NCBI GenBank assembly: GCA_037833965.1
Contig: AP031351.1
Coordinates: 1,252,501-1,316,500, forward strand
Origin: Marchantia polymorpha subsp. ruderalis
Taxonomy: Eukaryota; Streptophyta; Marchantiopsida; Marchantiales; Marchantiaceae
DNA: 64,000 nucleotides
Direction of reading: 5' to 3'
The position numbers were made by a program, and so were the translations under genes. Below the pieces are notes generated by a model, which did not search any database, had not been told where the DNA came from, and saw only the letters and a list, made by a program, of their open reading frames with translations. Positions 37,400 through 49,080 of the stretch are shown one piece after another. Position 1 is the stretch's first letter; each line of letters begins with the position of its first letter.

Positions 37400-37424
37400 C
37401 GACACGTAGATTCAACGTGTCGGT
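37400..37424. promoter_or_regulatory. Palindromic ABRE pair overlapping a DRE upstream of the LEA gene
   Basis: CGACACGT (37400-37407) and ACGTGTCG (37415-37422) are exact inverted copies separated by 7 bases; each contains the abscisic-acid response element ACGTGTC. GTCGGT (37419-37424), the reverse of the dehydration-responsive core ACCGAC, overlaps the second. They lie 275-300 bases upstream of the first ATG. This fits ABA and desiccation control, as expected for LEA genes. Function is inferred from motif and position. Confidence 0.6.
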
Positions 37425-37699
37425 CGGGATGAACGACACATCGGAGCTTGCTTCCACTTGGCGACACATCAAGGCGGCGCGTGGCGCATCGGAGGTGGCC
37501 TCGGCCGCGTAGGTTCGAAGTCAGTGAAGCACGCCGATCGATCATAGATCGCTAGAGAGAGCTCTCCAATAAATTACATCGACGAAGAAATAGTCATACG
37601 GATTGGATAGATTTCGAAAGCGAACGAGGCGGAGAGTGATTACCTCTGTGACAAGAGAATTGAGGTGAGCTCAGTGCAGCTCGAAGGCGCAGACATTTG

Positions 37700-40600
37700 A
37701 TGTTTGTTCATGCTCGTTCGCGGAGAAGCCTTTGGGGCGCCGGGATAATGATGAACGTCGTGGCAATGTGGATGCTGCTCTCGTCGCTGGGAGCAGCGAT
37801 GGTGTTGTCGCCGGAGCCGGTGCTGGTGAAGCCCGGGGAGTCCTCTCATCCCCTGAAGGCGGCGAGGGATGCTTCCAAGGAGTCGATCGGGTACGCGGCG
37901 GAGGCAGCTCGCAAGACCGGCGAGGGCATCCGGCAAACGGTGGCATCGGGAGTGCAGTCCACCGGCGACATGGCTCACTCTGCCATGGACGCCGTCAAGG
38001 ACACATCGCAGGCCGGGCTGGAGAAAATCGGTCTGGCCTCGCCGGAGCGGAGCACCTTCGAGCAGTGGGAAATGGGCCTTCAAGCTGCCAAAGACAAAGC
38101 CGCAGCTGCCGCCGGGGGAACTCGGGCCACTGTGGCCGATGCTGCCGATCGCGCTCAACAGAGTTTCGACAACCTGAAGAATCACGGCAAGTTGGACTCT
38201 CCCAGCGCCACAGAGCTCGCTCGGGAGAAGTATGAGAATCTGAAGAAGTATGGTCAGACGGAACCGCCGAGCACCACTCAAGTCGTGAAGGAAAAAGCAG
38301 CCGGTGCCTACGACGCCACCAAAGAAGCAGCAGGTAAATTATATGTTCACCCCTGCAATTACACATCCTCGTGTTGTACATTGCGCGAACTGACGCCATC
38401 TGCATCGAGAACACATTGAACTCACTTTGGCAACTGATTACAGCAATGCTTGACTGGTAATCTTGAATAAAATCTCAGGGTTGTGAAATTATGACGTGTT
38501 TTTTCAGGCGATGCCGCCTCTGCTGTCAAAGATAAAGCAGAGCAGGCAGCCAAGGGTGTGAAAGACACGGTGCTCGGAGCAGGGGAGACGATTCAAGACG
38601 GTGCCCATTACACTTACAAGACTGCAGAAGAAGCCGCTGCTGCAGCGAAAGAGAAATTGGAGAATGTGGCTGGAAGCGTGAAGAAGACAACTAAAGACAG
38701 TGTCCAGTACGGAGAAGACAAGTCCTCTGAGAGTGCTGACTATGTCAGTGATCTTGCACGCAAGATTGCCCAGACAGTGCAGGACAACGTCGGCGAGGCA
38801 GGAGCAAAAGCTTACGATACGGCCAATTCTGCTAAGGACTCCACTTACGACACCGTGGGAAGCGCTTACGAATACGCCGCCGATGCTTTGAAAGATGTAA
38901 GTGGGAAGACTTCGGACGCCTCTTATCCAGAGCAGATGAAAATGGCGACCGAGAAGGCCGCAGAGATTCTGAGGAATAGAGGAAAAGATGCCGCGAATCT
39001 CATGCCCAACGTTGGACAGGGCCTCTCAATGAGCGGGTCATCTGACAGCAGCCTCAAAGAGAAAGCAGACGAGTACATTGATTCTGCCAAAGACAAAGCC
39101 GGAGAATACTACGAGAGTGCGAAAGAGGCCGTGGCAGGCAGTGCCAAGAAACCGCAGACCAACTGGAGAGAAGAGTTTCTGAACAAGGTAGGAATCAGGG
39201 AAGAGGCAGATCTTTCCAAAGTTGATGTTGTGGTTGGAAATATCAATGGGTACTGGAATGGTCGTGACTGGAGTGGTTCGGGATTATTTCAGAAAGCCGG
39301 TGAAGCTCTGAATACCGCTGCATCAGGAACCCAGGGTGCTGCGAAAACTGTGAAAGATAAGGTAGAATGTACACCTTGACCCTGATGAATAGATTCGAGC
39401 CTTCAAATCGTCCGAGGACCTTCTATAGCTACTTAAACAATCTATCTATCTAACCCTGTAATGGGAACGAATTTTTGTGATCGCTCAGTGTTTAGCAACA
39501 TGAGGACGTCAGCTCCATGTGGACCTCTTCAACTGTTGTTGTTTTCGTCTTGTTGCCCACTGCTGTTTTTAAGTGGTGCCCGTTTTTCTCATATCACTGC
39601 AAATGAATCCCAAAGAAAGTGATTCTTTCTCCAGTTACATGGTCCTCAAAATACATATTGTAATCACAGATGATGGGTTTTGATGGCAGGTCTCAGACGG
39701 AGTGCACAATGTTGGAGAACGCATCCGAAGCACCAGAGATGGGGTTGTCAATGCAGCGAAGCACATGACGGGGAAAGCTGCCGACGCAGTCCATGAAACT
39801 AAAGACGGTGCAAGAGATGGTGCACGAGACACAGCTGGAGGTCGTACTGACACCTTGTCTCGATCTCGATCCAAACTCAACAATACAGCGTCTCCGAACG
39901 CGGAGAACAGTGACGAGCAGCCTGGGAACGGGTCATTCCCTTCCATGTGGAGGTGGGTGGGATACGCCACAGCAGCCTGGCTGGTTTCCTCCATCAAAGC
40001 CGCACATCTGTTCTCATTCTCCTCCACTTATGGAGCATCTCTCTGGGTGACCTTCGTATCTGGTTACCTGCTCTCGCGTACCATTCCCAGGCATCAGTTT
40101 GGTTTCGTGCAGAGCAAAATGTTTCCAATATACCTGCGTCTCATCGGAGTTGGCCAGGGTCTCTGCCTCGTATTATACATGGTTTTACACCCGTGGACGC
40201 ACTCTAACTTCGCCGAGAAGTTACAACACTTCAATCTCTGGACCGTCATGGTGTCAACCTTGATGAACATATTCTTCTTGGAACCAAGGGCTACAAAGGT
40301 GAGATATTGCAGCAATTGTAATCCGTCCGTAAAAATATCTCTTACATTTCAATGCGTGGTGAAGCTCGTTGATTGGTAGAATTTATGACAAGGCTTGTCT
40401 TCTCTGCTGGATGTGCCAATGGGCTGAAATTCCACACATGTGATCTCCTTGAGTAGGCTGCGTTCATCAACAAAATGCACATATCTGCATGAGTTTTGCT
40501 AGAACATTGTACAAATCTGTGACTGACTTGACTCATGTTTGAATCAGATCATGTTCGAGAAGATGAAAATAGAGAAAGAGGAAGGGAGTAGGGTGGAGGA

Positions 40601-40796
40601 GACTGCCGAGAAGTCGAGACATTCGAACGTTTCCGTAGGAGGAACAACATCAGTAGATAACTCTACGGAGAGTCGCGTGAAAGAAGTTAACCACAATTTT
40701 AATGTGTTGCACGGCTGGTCGTCCATAGTCAATCTCCTGGGATTGCTCGGAGAAACGTGGCATCTGTGGCACATATCTCGTGGTATGTCAATCTAA
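37700..40796 (+). CDS. LEA-repeat protein fused to a TMEM205/DUF4149-like membrane domain, 4 exons
   Basis: Exons 37700-38333, 38508-39361, 39690-40298 and 40548-40796 join in frame with GT-AG introns to give 781 residues. An ATG at 37748 (residue 17) would place a hydrophobic leader (MMNVVAMWMLLSSLGAAMVL) at the very N-terminus and may be the true start. Residues about 50-565 are Ala, Lys, Glu, Asp and Gly-rich with irregular 11-residue amphipathic repeats (AKDKAAAAAGG, VKDKAEQAAKGVKDT, AAAAAKEKLENVAGSVKKTT), typical of group 3 (LEA_4) proteins. Residues about 583-710 hold several hydrophobic segments (YATAAWLVSSIKAAHLFSF, WVTFVSGYLLSR, GVGQGLCLVLYMVLHPW) and FLEPRATKIMFEKMKIEKEE, the TMEM205/DUF4149 signature. 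The same architecture is known in Arabidopsis At1g72100-like proteins, but this LEA part is much longer. It is likely a desiccation protectant anchored in an endomembrane; location is inferred. Confidence 0.9.
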
Positions 40797-41253
40797 GTGG
40801 ACAGTGCAAAAGTTAAACCAGTCAAAATTTAGCCCTCAAGCCAGAGAGAGCCAGTTCAAATTGTAGTCAATGAGAAATAATGCAGATGTATCGATTCAAC
40901 TGTCGACCGGGTTAAAGGTGCTGATAGGTAGAGCCTATGTATATACGGCTGTCAGTAACAGAGTAAAATGATTAGTTTTAGCAGTGTAAAAATGAGTGCG
41001 GAAATAGTGTTACAGGCTATTACTGATTCAGATTAGTGGGAAAGCGAACTGCGTCAGCAGATCTAAATATTGTAATTTCAGTTTAGGTTGATGACGATCG
41101 AACAATTTTTTACTCTGCCGATCATCAATCCGATGGGTAAAACCATGAAGTAAAGTCGGAATGTCAATATTTACAGTACAGATCACATTGTGGATGGCGT
41201 TGATGGTGATTCTGCTTCATAACATGTATCATGGATGGAGATATAGTGTTCGC
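40797..41253. other. Convergent intergenic gap
   Basis: About 460 bp between the 3' ends of the LEA gene (+) and the dynamin-like gene (-). It probably holds both 3' UTRs; no other feature was seen. Confidence 0.6.
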
Positions 41254-43699
41254 TTAGTACGATAAGTCCCCGATACTGTCTTTCAACATGAGAATCCTCG
41301 CCTTAAGATCTTCCCTCTTCCGATTATAGGAGATGGTCAACTCCCTCAGTATGGATTTGTTAACAAGCCGTGTTTTGTCAATAATTTTGGTTTTCATATG
41401 CGTGTCAACAGCTTCACTGAATAACGTCGTCAACTTGAGGGTGATTTTATTTTGGACAAGCTTATATCTTCTCCTCAAGTAAATAGTCGAAAGAACTGGG
41501 AGACCTCCCACGTCCAGGCCCACAACAAACGCTTTCTCGTCACCCACAGTGCAGCTGATAAAGTCTCGACTCACAGCGCAAGCTTCTCGCAGTGCCTCAA
41601 CCGCTGCCTTTCGATATTTTTTCAACAGATGGGGAACTGTAGAGATGTATTTCTCAAGTACGTAAAATACGAAAAGCTTCGTATAATCGTGCAACTCGTT
41701 AACCAATGTGATGACCCAATCTTGTACTTTATCCAACTCTTTGTATAGCTTTAGCAGTATCATTGGATCGACACGATTTTCCTTCATCTCAACCGCGTTC
41801 GCGTCGGGAAAATCATCCGTGGGTGGAAACACGTCCTCTTCAGGTAGAAGTTGTTTAGTGTACTTTCGGAATATGCTACTCACCCTTGTAGCAAAATGTA
41901 ATACCTCGTTATCAGAGATCATCCCTATTCCACCACTCATCATGAATTGTTCCAAGTCCCTAAACACATTATTTCTTATTTTTAAAAGTTCCAAGCCCGA
42001 TCTTAGATTGGTGCCTCTTCTGGCAGGAAAATCCCGGAGTTGCAATCGTCTGGCCAACTGGCGCTGTTGCATCTGCGGACGCAAGAAAAGCTTGTAAGTT
42101 TGAATCATTTCAGACCAGACAGTGTACTACCCACAAGCAGTCGCCTACCAGCGTCGTCAAATGGCCTGGCACTCGGTCAAGACGCTGAACAACGCTCTTG
42201 ATTGCTACATCGTCTGTCACCGTCTGACCATAGCTGTTTTGATATCAAGCAACAACCAGTCGTCCCTCAATTCCCTGCCCTGTGCTTTTCCTTATTCTCT
42301 CCACCATCTCCCGTTTTATTTCGTCAAGCGTTCTCGTTTTTGATATGAGACTTGACGTTCCGACAGGTTTGGTTCAATACAGTCGAAGTGTGGTACCAGC
42401 TGGCGCACACTGCAAATTTGATCAAATTACTTCCGGCAAGTTCCACAATGACCAGCCATGTCCACTTGAGAATGTCACAGTCGCTTGCGATTAGAACCTG
42501 AGCAAATTAAAACGATGGACGCCTCAGAAAATTACCTGTCGAACCAAAGACCACCGCATGTCATCGATGGTCTGCAAAATGGCGATCTTATCGAGCACGT
42601 GTGACAACCCACTGTCAAAGGCCGTCGAATGCTCCTCGTCGGCAGACAGAACGGTGAGAACGAGGCTCTCTCGTTCCGGTTTGAGGAGTCGCGCTATCAA
42701 AGCGGCGACAGACCGAACGAAGGTGCCGGCCGAATCGTCCGCCATGTCCGTCGGAAGATCCACACGAATGAAGTCGATGGCATCCGGTCGCCGAACGTGG
42801 AGCACGATGGGCGAGCGATCGGCACGCTTGCGTCTGAGCGCCATGAGCTCGTCCCGAGCGCTCTCGATCTCGCTGCTGACATTCTCACGGCTTCGAATGC
42901 GCCTCGTGCGCCCATTGTGAGCTATGAGCTCGACGGCTGCCGTCGGGCAGCCGTCGAGCTTGAACACGGTGGGGATGGGGTGGACGTTGGGGGAGCGGGC
43001 GCGGATCAGTATGTCAGACACGACATTCGAATTCCGCATAGACGTTCGAGCCGCGGGGATCTCATGCTCGAGCGCGTCCCAGCTGACCTGCTTGACGATC
43101 GGCTGATCTGGCAACTGGTACTCGATCTGGAAGGTTTCCACGTCATCCGAGCACTTCTCCCATCGAAAGAACACGCCGGCGAGTTCCGCGTGGCGATCCG
43201 AGCACAGGCGCAGGAAGATTGGATCCTCGTGCAGGTCGGTCTCGATCTTGTGATGGAGGTGCTCGATCGCCGACTGGATTTCTGCAGGAAACTTGAAGAG
43301 GTCGGAGAGTTCTTTCTTCACGTCGCTGTATTCGATCTCGTACGAACTGGGCTCGTCAGCTCGTCGACAGCCTCGAACGTGCAGAGCTATTGCGAATTGC
43401 GGAGTTGCCGATCCTCTTGTTCCGCACGAGCCGGGCGCCAATCTGCTCCCGCCGAGCAGTTCCAACAATTCCACCGGGCACGTCTCTCTGCCGCTCGCGT
43501 CCGTCACCACGACGAGTAAAGGCATATGCACACCCTCTTGCTCTAGTCTTCTGCTGCGCAGACGTATGAAAATTTGTACGATTCGTTGTAATTCATCACG
43601 CTCGCTCGCAAGAACTTCGACTCGGTTGTTTCTTGGCCTGTCTGAGTCTGTGGCTCGTGCAGGTGGCAGATCGAACGCGGACGATGTACAGGATTCCAT
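41254..43699 (-). CDS. Dynamin-like protein with altered GTP-binding motifs (probable pseudo-GTPase), 2 exons
   Basis: Exon 1 is complement 42536-43699 (388 codons, ATG at 43699). A donor at 42535 joins, most simply, to an acceptor at 42126, and exon 2 runs to the stop at 41254 (290 residues), 678 in total. Residues 60-82 (MPLLVVVTDASGRETC, VELLELLGG) align with the dynamin P-loop region LPxIVVVGDQSSGKSSVLExLxG, but the G1 motif GDQSSGKS has become TDASGRET. Residues about 300-360 (SPIVLHVRRPDAIDFIRVDL, LVLTVLSADEEHST) match the G3 region, with DLPG changed to DLPT. No G4 (TKxD) segment is seen. Exon 2 resembles a dynamin stalk and GTPase-effector domain (YRKAAVEALREACAVSRDFI, DKTRLVNKSILRELT). 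It is closest in feel to plant DRP4/Mx-like dynamins. GTP hydrolysis is probably lost, while stalk-mediated assembly may remain. Exon 1 is GC-rich and exon 2 AT-richer. The acceptor has a weak pyrimidine tract, so the exon boundary is uncertain. Confidence 0.75.
42927..42960. repeat. Perfect 15-bp-arm palindrome inside dynamin-like exon 1
   Basis: AGCTCGACGGCTGCC (42927-42941) and its exact reverse complement (42946-42960) surround GTCG. On the minus strand the block encodes KLDGCPTAAVEL, inside the open frame. Confidence 0.95.
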
Positions 43700-46600
43700 A
43701 ACAGCTACGATTGAAGGGTGTTCTTGTAATTGAATTGATTGCTGTCGGACCTGATGGGAAACCTTCTATTTAATCTTCTGATATCGGCTCTCCTTTACAC
43801 CCCCTTCTTCATACTCCATGGGTGCATATGAATGACATCCGCACTAGCATTCAGGCGGAATGATACATCAGTGTAAGACATTGGATTCATCTGGTTCGAA
43901 AAAGATTGTGCAAAGTACAAAGGCAACGTATTTTACTTTCGACCAATTCTTTCCACGCGATTCTCTCGTAATACAATCACATGACGAACGCAATTTTAAC
44001 TCAATTTTCAGTCCGTCGCAGTCGACATCGACAATTTGTTGTGGATGCAAGGAGGGGCAAAAGCATGTCTCGTCCATCGCCTGAAGAGTAACCGTCTGGT
44101 GTCTGTTCAGTGGTGGATGTTATGTTGAAGTTCCTTCCAGAACTTCTACTCTGCCGGTCCAGTCCATGCTTTGTGTGGTGGGTGTAAAGCTGCACTCGGC
44201 GACTGGACTCCTGAAGGGAAAAGCTGGTGATATGACTTCTGCTGCAGATTGGCAGATAAGCAGTCTCCAATCATTTGGCGTTAGAATATGCAAGCACTAA
44301 TCAAAGCCCATCTAGATACAAATCTCTACACTTGTCTTGTGGAGGTTGGACTTCCTCGACATCCAATCGCCTAGTACGGGTAAATTGGAGACGCATGGGA
44401 TTAAAACCACATCCACTCAAGTACGAGGCACAATATATATTAACCAACACGGGGCCAAACTAAAAGGAGAGGGAATCTCTACCTTGATGAATGTATGTCT
44501 CCAACGCATGCAGATAGGTCACTTCAAACACAACCTAACATCTTTGTATATGAATTCATCGTTCTAAAATGATAATTTGTGATGTGCATGGCCTAAGTTG
44601 AGTCATACAGTTAGGACTTAACTAAGTCCTAACTGTATGACTCAACTTGGCAAGAGCAATATTGAATTTCATAATGAAACAACTGAGAATATGGTTTTAA
44701 CTGAGATTGGGCTCTTAGGGATATAATACTAGTACAAATAGTGAATATAGTTTTTTGGTGACTATTTTGAGTGCCAAGAAGCAAAAGAAAATTTATTGTT
44801 TAAATTACATCTCTCATATACCCCCAAAAAAGGTAGTGAATTTCATCTTGTATAGAATAGAGTCTCCTTTCTGATCTGTCCTCCCAATGAGGCTGATTCT
44901 CACGAGGAGATATTTCATTTTGATTTGAAGCATGAATATTGTTCACGACCAAATGACTATAAATATAGAGGTATGCATAATAAAATGCAATAATCTGTTG
45001 AACAGACGTATGATACATGTTTGATTACGATTGGTATTAATTCCCCAAAATTCAGTACCGGAGAATTTAATATTTCATATTCCTTTCGTACTTTGGTTTA
45101 GGGGTTTTTGAGTTTTTTCCCCTCCTTGTTTGTATTTTTGAACTTCTTAAGTTTTTCTTATGAAAATCATCAGCATGAACTTTCTCTAATTCAAGAGCAT
45201 TTAAGTTTCAATCTTCAGATTCTCACAGGCTAAAATATACCCTTGGATTTCAAACCTTTATCCACAAGTGTGGAGATATCTCTTGTTCTCTTGATAGATC
45301 ACATTTTCTTTGCATCCCATATGTTGATATCTTAAACGTGAAACATTATTAGGTGTTCTTCTCCAATTCCTTTCTTACTTGAAGTTTTCATTCACTTATT
45401 CATCAATATTCACACCATGTCTGTGTGGCGTAGATTCAGTGGATTTTATAGACACGTGGTATGTCGTTCTCAGCTACGTGGAGATGAGCACGATCGAATA
45501 TATATTTCTAATTTCCCGTGATATGTTATTTCATACTCTCTTCTACCTTTGTCCTCTTCGAAGGTTCCCTCATTACCGTTTTTCTGCAGTTTGTTGACAT
45601 TATCAAATCACTACCTGTACGTCATGGTCTACTGCTTCAATAGTCAATCGCGAGGACGTGTTAAACGTGTGAAGTAAAAAACAAAAAAATCATTTCTCAA
45701 GTATATTTGAATATAAATTTTTCAGTTTTTTAGTATTAAGCTTCAGAATACGTAAACCTAAAATGTGGTTAACAACGATAATAACTATTGCAGCTGTAAT
45801 GGTACTAAAAAAGAGTGAAATGATTGGCTTTAATTCCAAATATTTAATTTAGTTTAATAATGTTATAATCATGTTTATATTAACATACATTTACAAGTAT
45901 GTTAATATAACATATATTATATTCATCATGTTTATATTAATTAAATATTGGAACATGATTATTCAAACAAAATCAATCTTTCAATATCAATAATTTCCGG
46001 TACTCTTGCTAATTATAGGCCAATTGAACTACACAATGTTAGAATTGATCATGATTCTTATCTTTTTTCATCTTTAAATTAATTTATAATTTTCGGACCT
46101 TTTATAATGCACAGAGTTTACAGTTCTTATACACCAACCGTAATCCAAATCCAAAAGTAATATATCTTTAACAATTATCAAAATAGGTAATGTTGTAAGT
46201 TTCCACATTTTATAATCAACTTAGGGTGTAGATCTGAACAAATACATCATCGTTTAAGAAGTATTACAAGATGAAGTGGTAATATAAGATGTTGATGAGA
46301 TTTTCAACAAATGTCAATGATTTTCTTGATCATGAATCTTGAAATGTATTAGTGCAAGAAGCTTCGTAATGAACGAATTTGATAGTTACACACTAGTAAA
46401 TTTTGAGAAATATATTATATTTTTTATACCTGTAAGAAATAATTGACACAATTTTGTACTACAACCGAAGTCTTACGCACAATGAAATAACCTGAGAAAA
46501 GACTGCCGATAATCCTGCATAATTATTACCAATATTTCTTCGCGGATCAAACGAACATCAGCACTTTCGTCATAACCTGCAATAACAGAAAATGAAATTC

Positions 46601-46990
46601 ACATACACTTCAGCAGCAGAATATTACAATGTTGACATAGTGCCAATCATGAATTAGCAAGCTTTTATAAACGATATTGACGTGAATGATATTTCAAGAC
46701 TAGTGATTAGAATATCTAAGTGCATAAAATTACTGCTTCATGAGTCCACCGAGTTATGACAGGTTGCGAATCAACTGAGATTTGGAAACCTTTTACGATC
46801 CAGTATCATACTTAACAGATCTGAGAGCAGTAACCATAATATAGGCAGTCGAGTTTTGCCCGCAGCTAAATAGCGGGCGCATATAAGAAGGCAAGTCAGG
46901 TAGCGATCACGACCCATCTGCAGTAGTTATGCACAAGTGAGAAATAACTGCAAAGCAATCTAGCCAAATCGGTTCCATTGTTATAATTCA
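43700..46990. other. Intergenic region 5' of the dynamin-like gene
   Basis: No recognisable gene; frames are at most 89 codons. The first few hundred bases should hold the dynamin-like promoter. Composition turns AT-rich after about 44600. A 14-bp-arm inverted repeat lies at 45875-45910 (TTATATTAACATAC) with an 8-base loop. Confidence 0.5.
44595..44648. repeat. Perfect 26-bp-arm hairpin, 2-base loop
   Basis: The arm 44595-44620 (begins AAGTTGAGTCATACAG, ends TTAGGACTTA) is followed by AC and then its exact complement 44623-44648. It lies outside any ORF. Perfect pairing with a 2-base loop is unlike a plant miRNA precursor, and a recent template-switch or fold-back origin is more likely. Confidence 0.95.
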
Positions 46991-49080
46991 TGACTTCACG
47001 TGGACTGGCTGATAAATTTGTCAAAGAAATGTCTTGTCCTCACTTCTGAGAAACCTTCTGAGGCGGTTGTCCTCTACAGAACTTCCCCAGGTCGATCTGA
47101 GAAAACCAGAACCAACCAAATGAAAGCAATATCCAACTAAAATGTAGCGGGGACGTATCAGGCTACTCACATTAACGCGCTGGAGTACTGCCACTTGACA
47201 CACGCATGGACGACTGAGGCTGATCATTGATGAACACTGGAGAGATATCTCGTCGTGCTTGTTATTGAAAATCGTTATAAGACCTGCCAAACCCGCAACG
47301 AATGTGATCACTCGGAGATTGACATTAACATTTTAAGTGGTGAAGATTTATAGAACTTTGTTCTGGTGCTTGACACTGCCACGGCTGTTGCACACTGGTT
47401 CTCTGTTCCAGTTCGGTACAGTCTTCAAGTTAGTGTATGTTTTCACTATCTGCAGCATGGCTTGTTCTGGCAACACCAGTAGCACCTCCATGATCAACAG
47501 GAGCCTTACAGGTGTGACAACTATCGCGACTAACATCCACCTGTCGACTATCACTCCAGCAACGTTTTCCTCTACCCCCTTCCTCGTTCTCTCTCACTGG
47601 CATTCTACATTCACCGCAATTCTTTATTCATGTACATCATGCACCACCATAACACCCTCAAGGCTCAAGCCTAATCGGCGCAGTTCTCTTCCCCCGACCC
47701 CATAAGTCTAGCAGCCAATACTGCCAGGTACAAATGTACCTCTCTCGAACCAAGCACGCAGGCACGATCGTTACGGTCAGGCACGAGCATGGGGGTGCAC
47801 TGCACTCAAGGTCCCGTGTTTACCTCATCTGAGAGCGTAAGGACTTGAACACAGTTGTCAAGTCAGCTGCCTTTTTTTAAGATTGCTGCTTGTGAGAGTC
47901 TGCTCGATTTTTACACAAGAACAATGAAAGCAGTCAGCGCCGCCTTCCCCAAACCGTAGTCCTGTGAATTGTGCCTCTTACCTTTCGCTTGGCGCGATCC
48001 TACTCTTCGTCGCACTTTCGCTTTAGACTCGACGGTCAATTCCCGTTCAGGACTCCTGGGCCTTCTCCATTCCCATATCCTTCTCATCTCTAGCCGCCGC
48101 TGGTGTCCCGGCATCGGCATTAAACCGAAACCTTGAAGTTCCCAGATGTTCTCAGTATCACCATCAATCCATCCTTCTCGATCAACCAATCCATCAATCA
48201 ATCTCTGCCTGATTCAAGAACCGAGAGAGAGGAGTAAACGCTCTACCGCGGGGACAGAGAGTTTTCGCATATACAGCAGTACTGTTTTCTCAAGTCAACT
48301 TCTTCTGCTTCCCTCTTGAAGATTCCCAGTTCTGAAATAATATCAATTTGGTCTGGAGAAAGCCCCACTGATTTAGCAATATGTCGAGAAAGTCACTGGA
48401 AAAATTTGATCTGTCTTATACTTTTGTAGGTCCTTCTCCAAAAATTCATGATGCAATTATGATCTGCTGAAGCTTCAAATTCCAGATTCATCATCATCTC
48501 CTTTTGTCTATAAGAATGTGGTCATATCCACATGAACTTTAGAACCAGCAGCAAGTAACAACTATTCACCTTTTTTCCAGGTGGCCTTCTGAGCACATTT
48601 CAGAAAGTTGTTTATCAAGAGCTGAAACCTTGACTTCCCTTCCTAGCTTTTGAGCACCTTTTATGCCTTTAGCAGATTCACTTTCACATTCAGAAGGGCA
48701 GTCCTGATTGCAGGAGTCTCTTGAAATCTCCCTTTTCAGCTGCTACATGCAGTGCCACAATGACTGCGCTCAGCAATCTCATTCACAGAGATGTGAGCAA
48801 ACTTCCACTTTTTCCTTTCCGCCATAGGTATCTACGATAAAGATTGCACCCATTCGAAGCCTCCAGATATACGGTTATGGATCTCATTTTCAATATCAAT
48901 CCATCTCGTCCAACCAAACCATGGAACAACACTGGCTAGACTCATTGTGCTTCGTCCCACGGAAGTCTTATATATTTGGGACATGGGGCCTACGTGTGTA
49001 GGCCCCACAAACACATTTTCAGCTTTTTTGGTACAGAACTAGGTTATTTCTTTCTGCTCTCTTATGCAAGATGGGTATAT
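46991..49080. other. Moderate-GC region with unassigned ORFs
   Basis: Composition is gene-like, with frames of 122 codons (47337-47705, +) and 96 codons (47021-47311 and 47911-48201, both -). I recognise none and see no coherent exon chain. A hairpin TGGGGCCTAC/GTAGGCCCCA lies at 48984-49007. A gene here cannot be excluded. Confidence 0.35.

Noticed and set aside
37640..38414. Minus-strand ORFs of 213 and 139 codons and other plus frames over LEA exon 1
   Set aside because: They are shadows of the GC-rich LEA repeat exon; only the frame with LEA repeats splices correctly into later exons.
42629..43519. 296-codon plus-strand ORF opposite the dynamin-like exon
   Set aside because: It has no recognisable domain, lies in GC-rich DNA and is antisense to a frame with dynamin signatures; treated as a shadow.
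44595..44648. miRNA precursor interpretation of the long hairpin
   Set aside because: Perfect pairing with a 2-base loop and a total length of 54 bases does not fit plant miRNA precursors.
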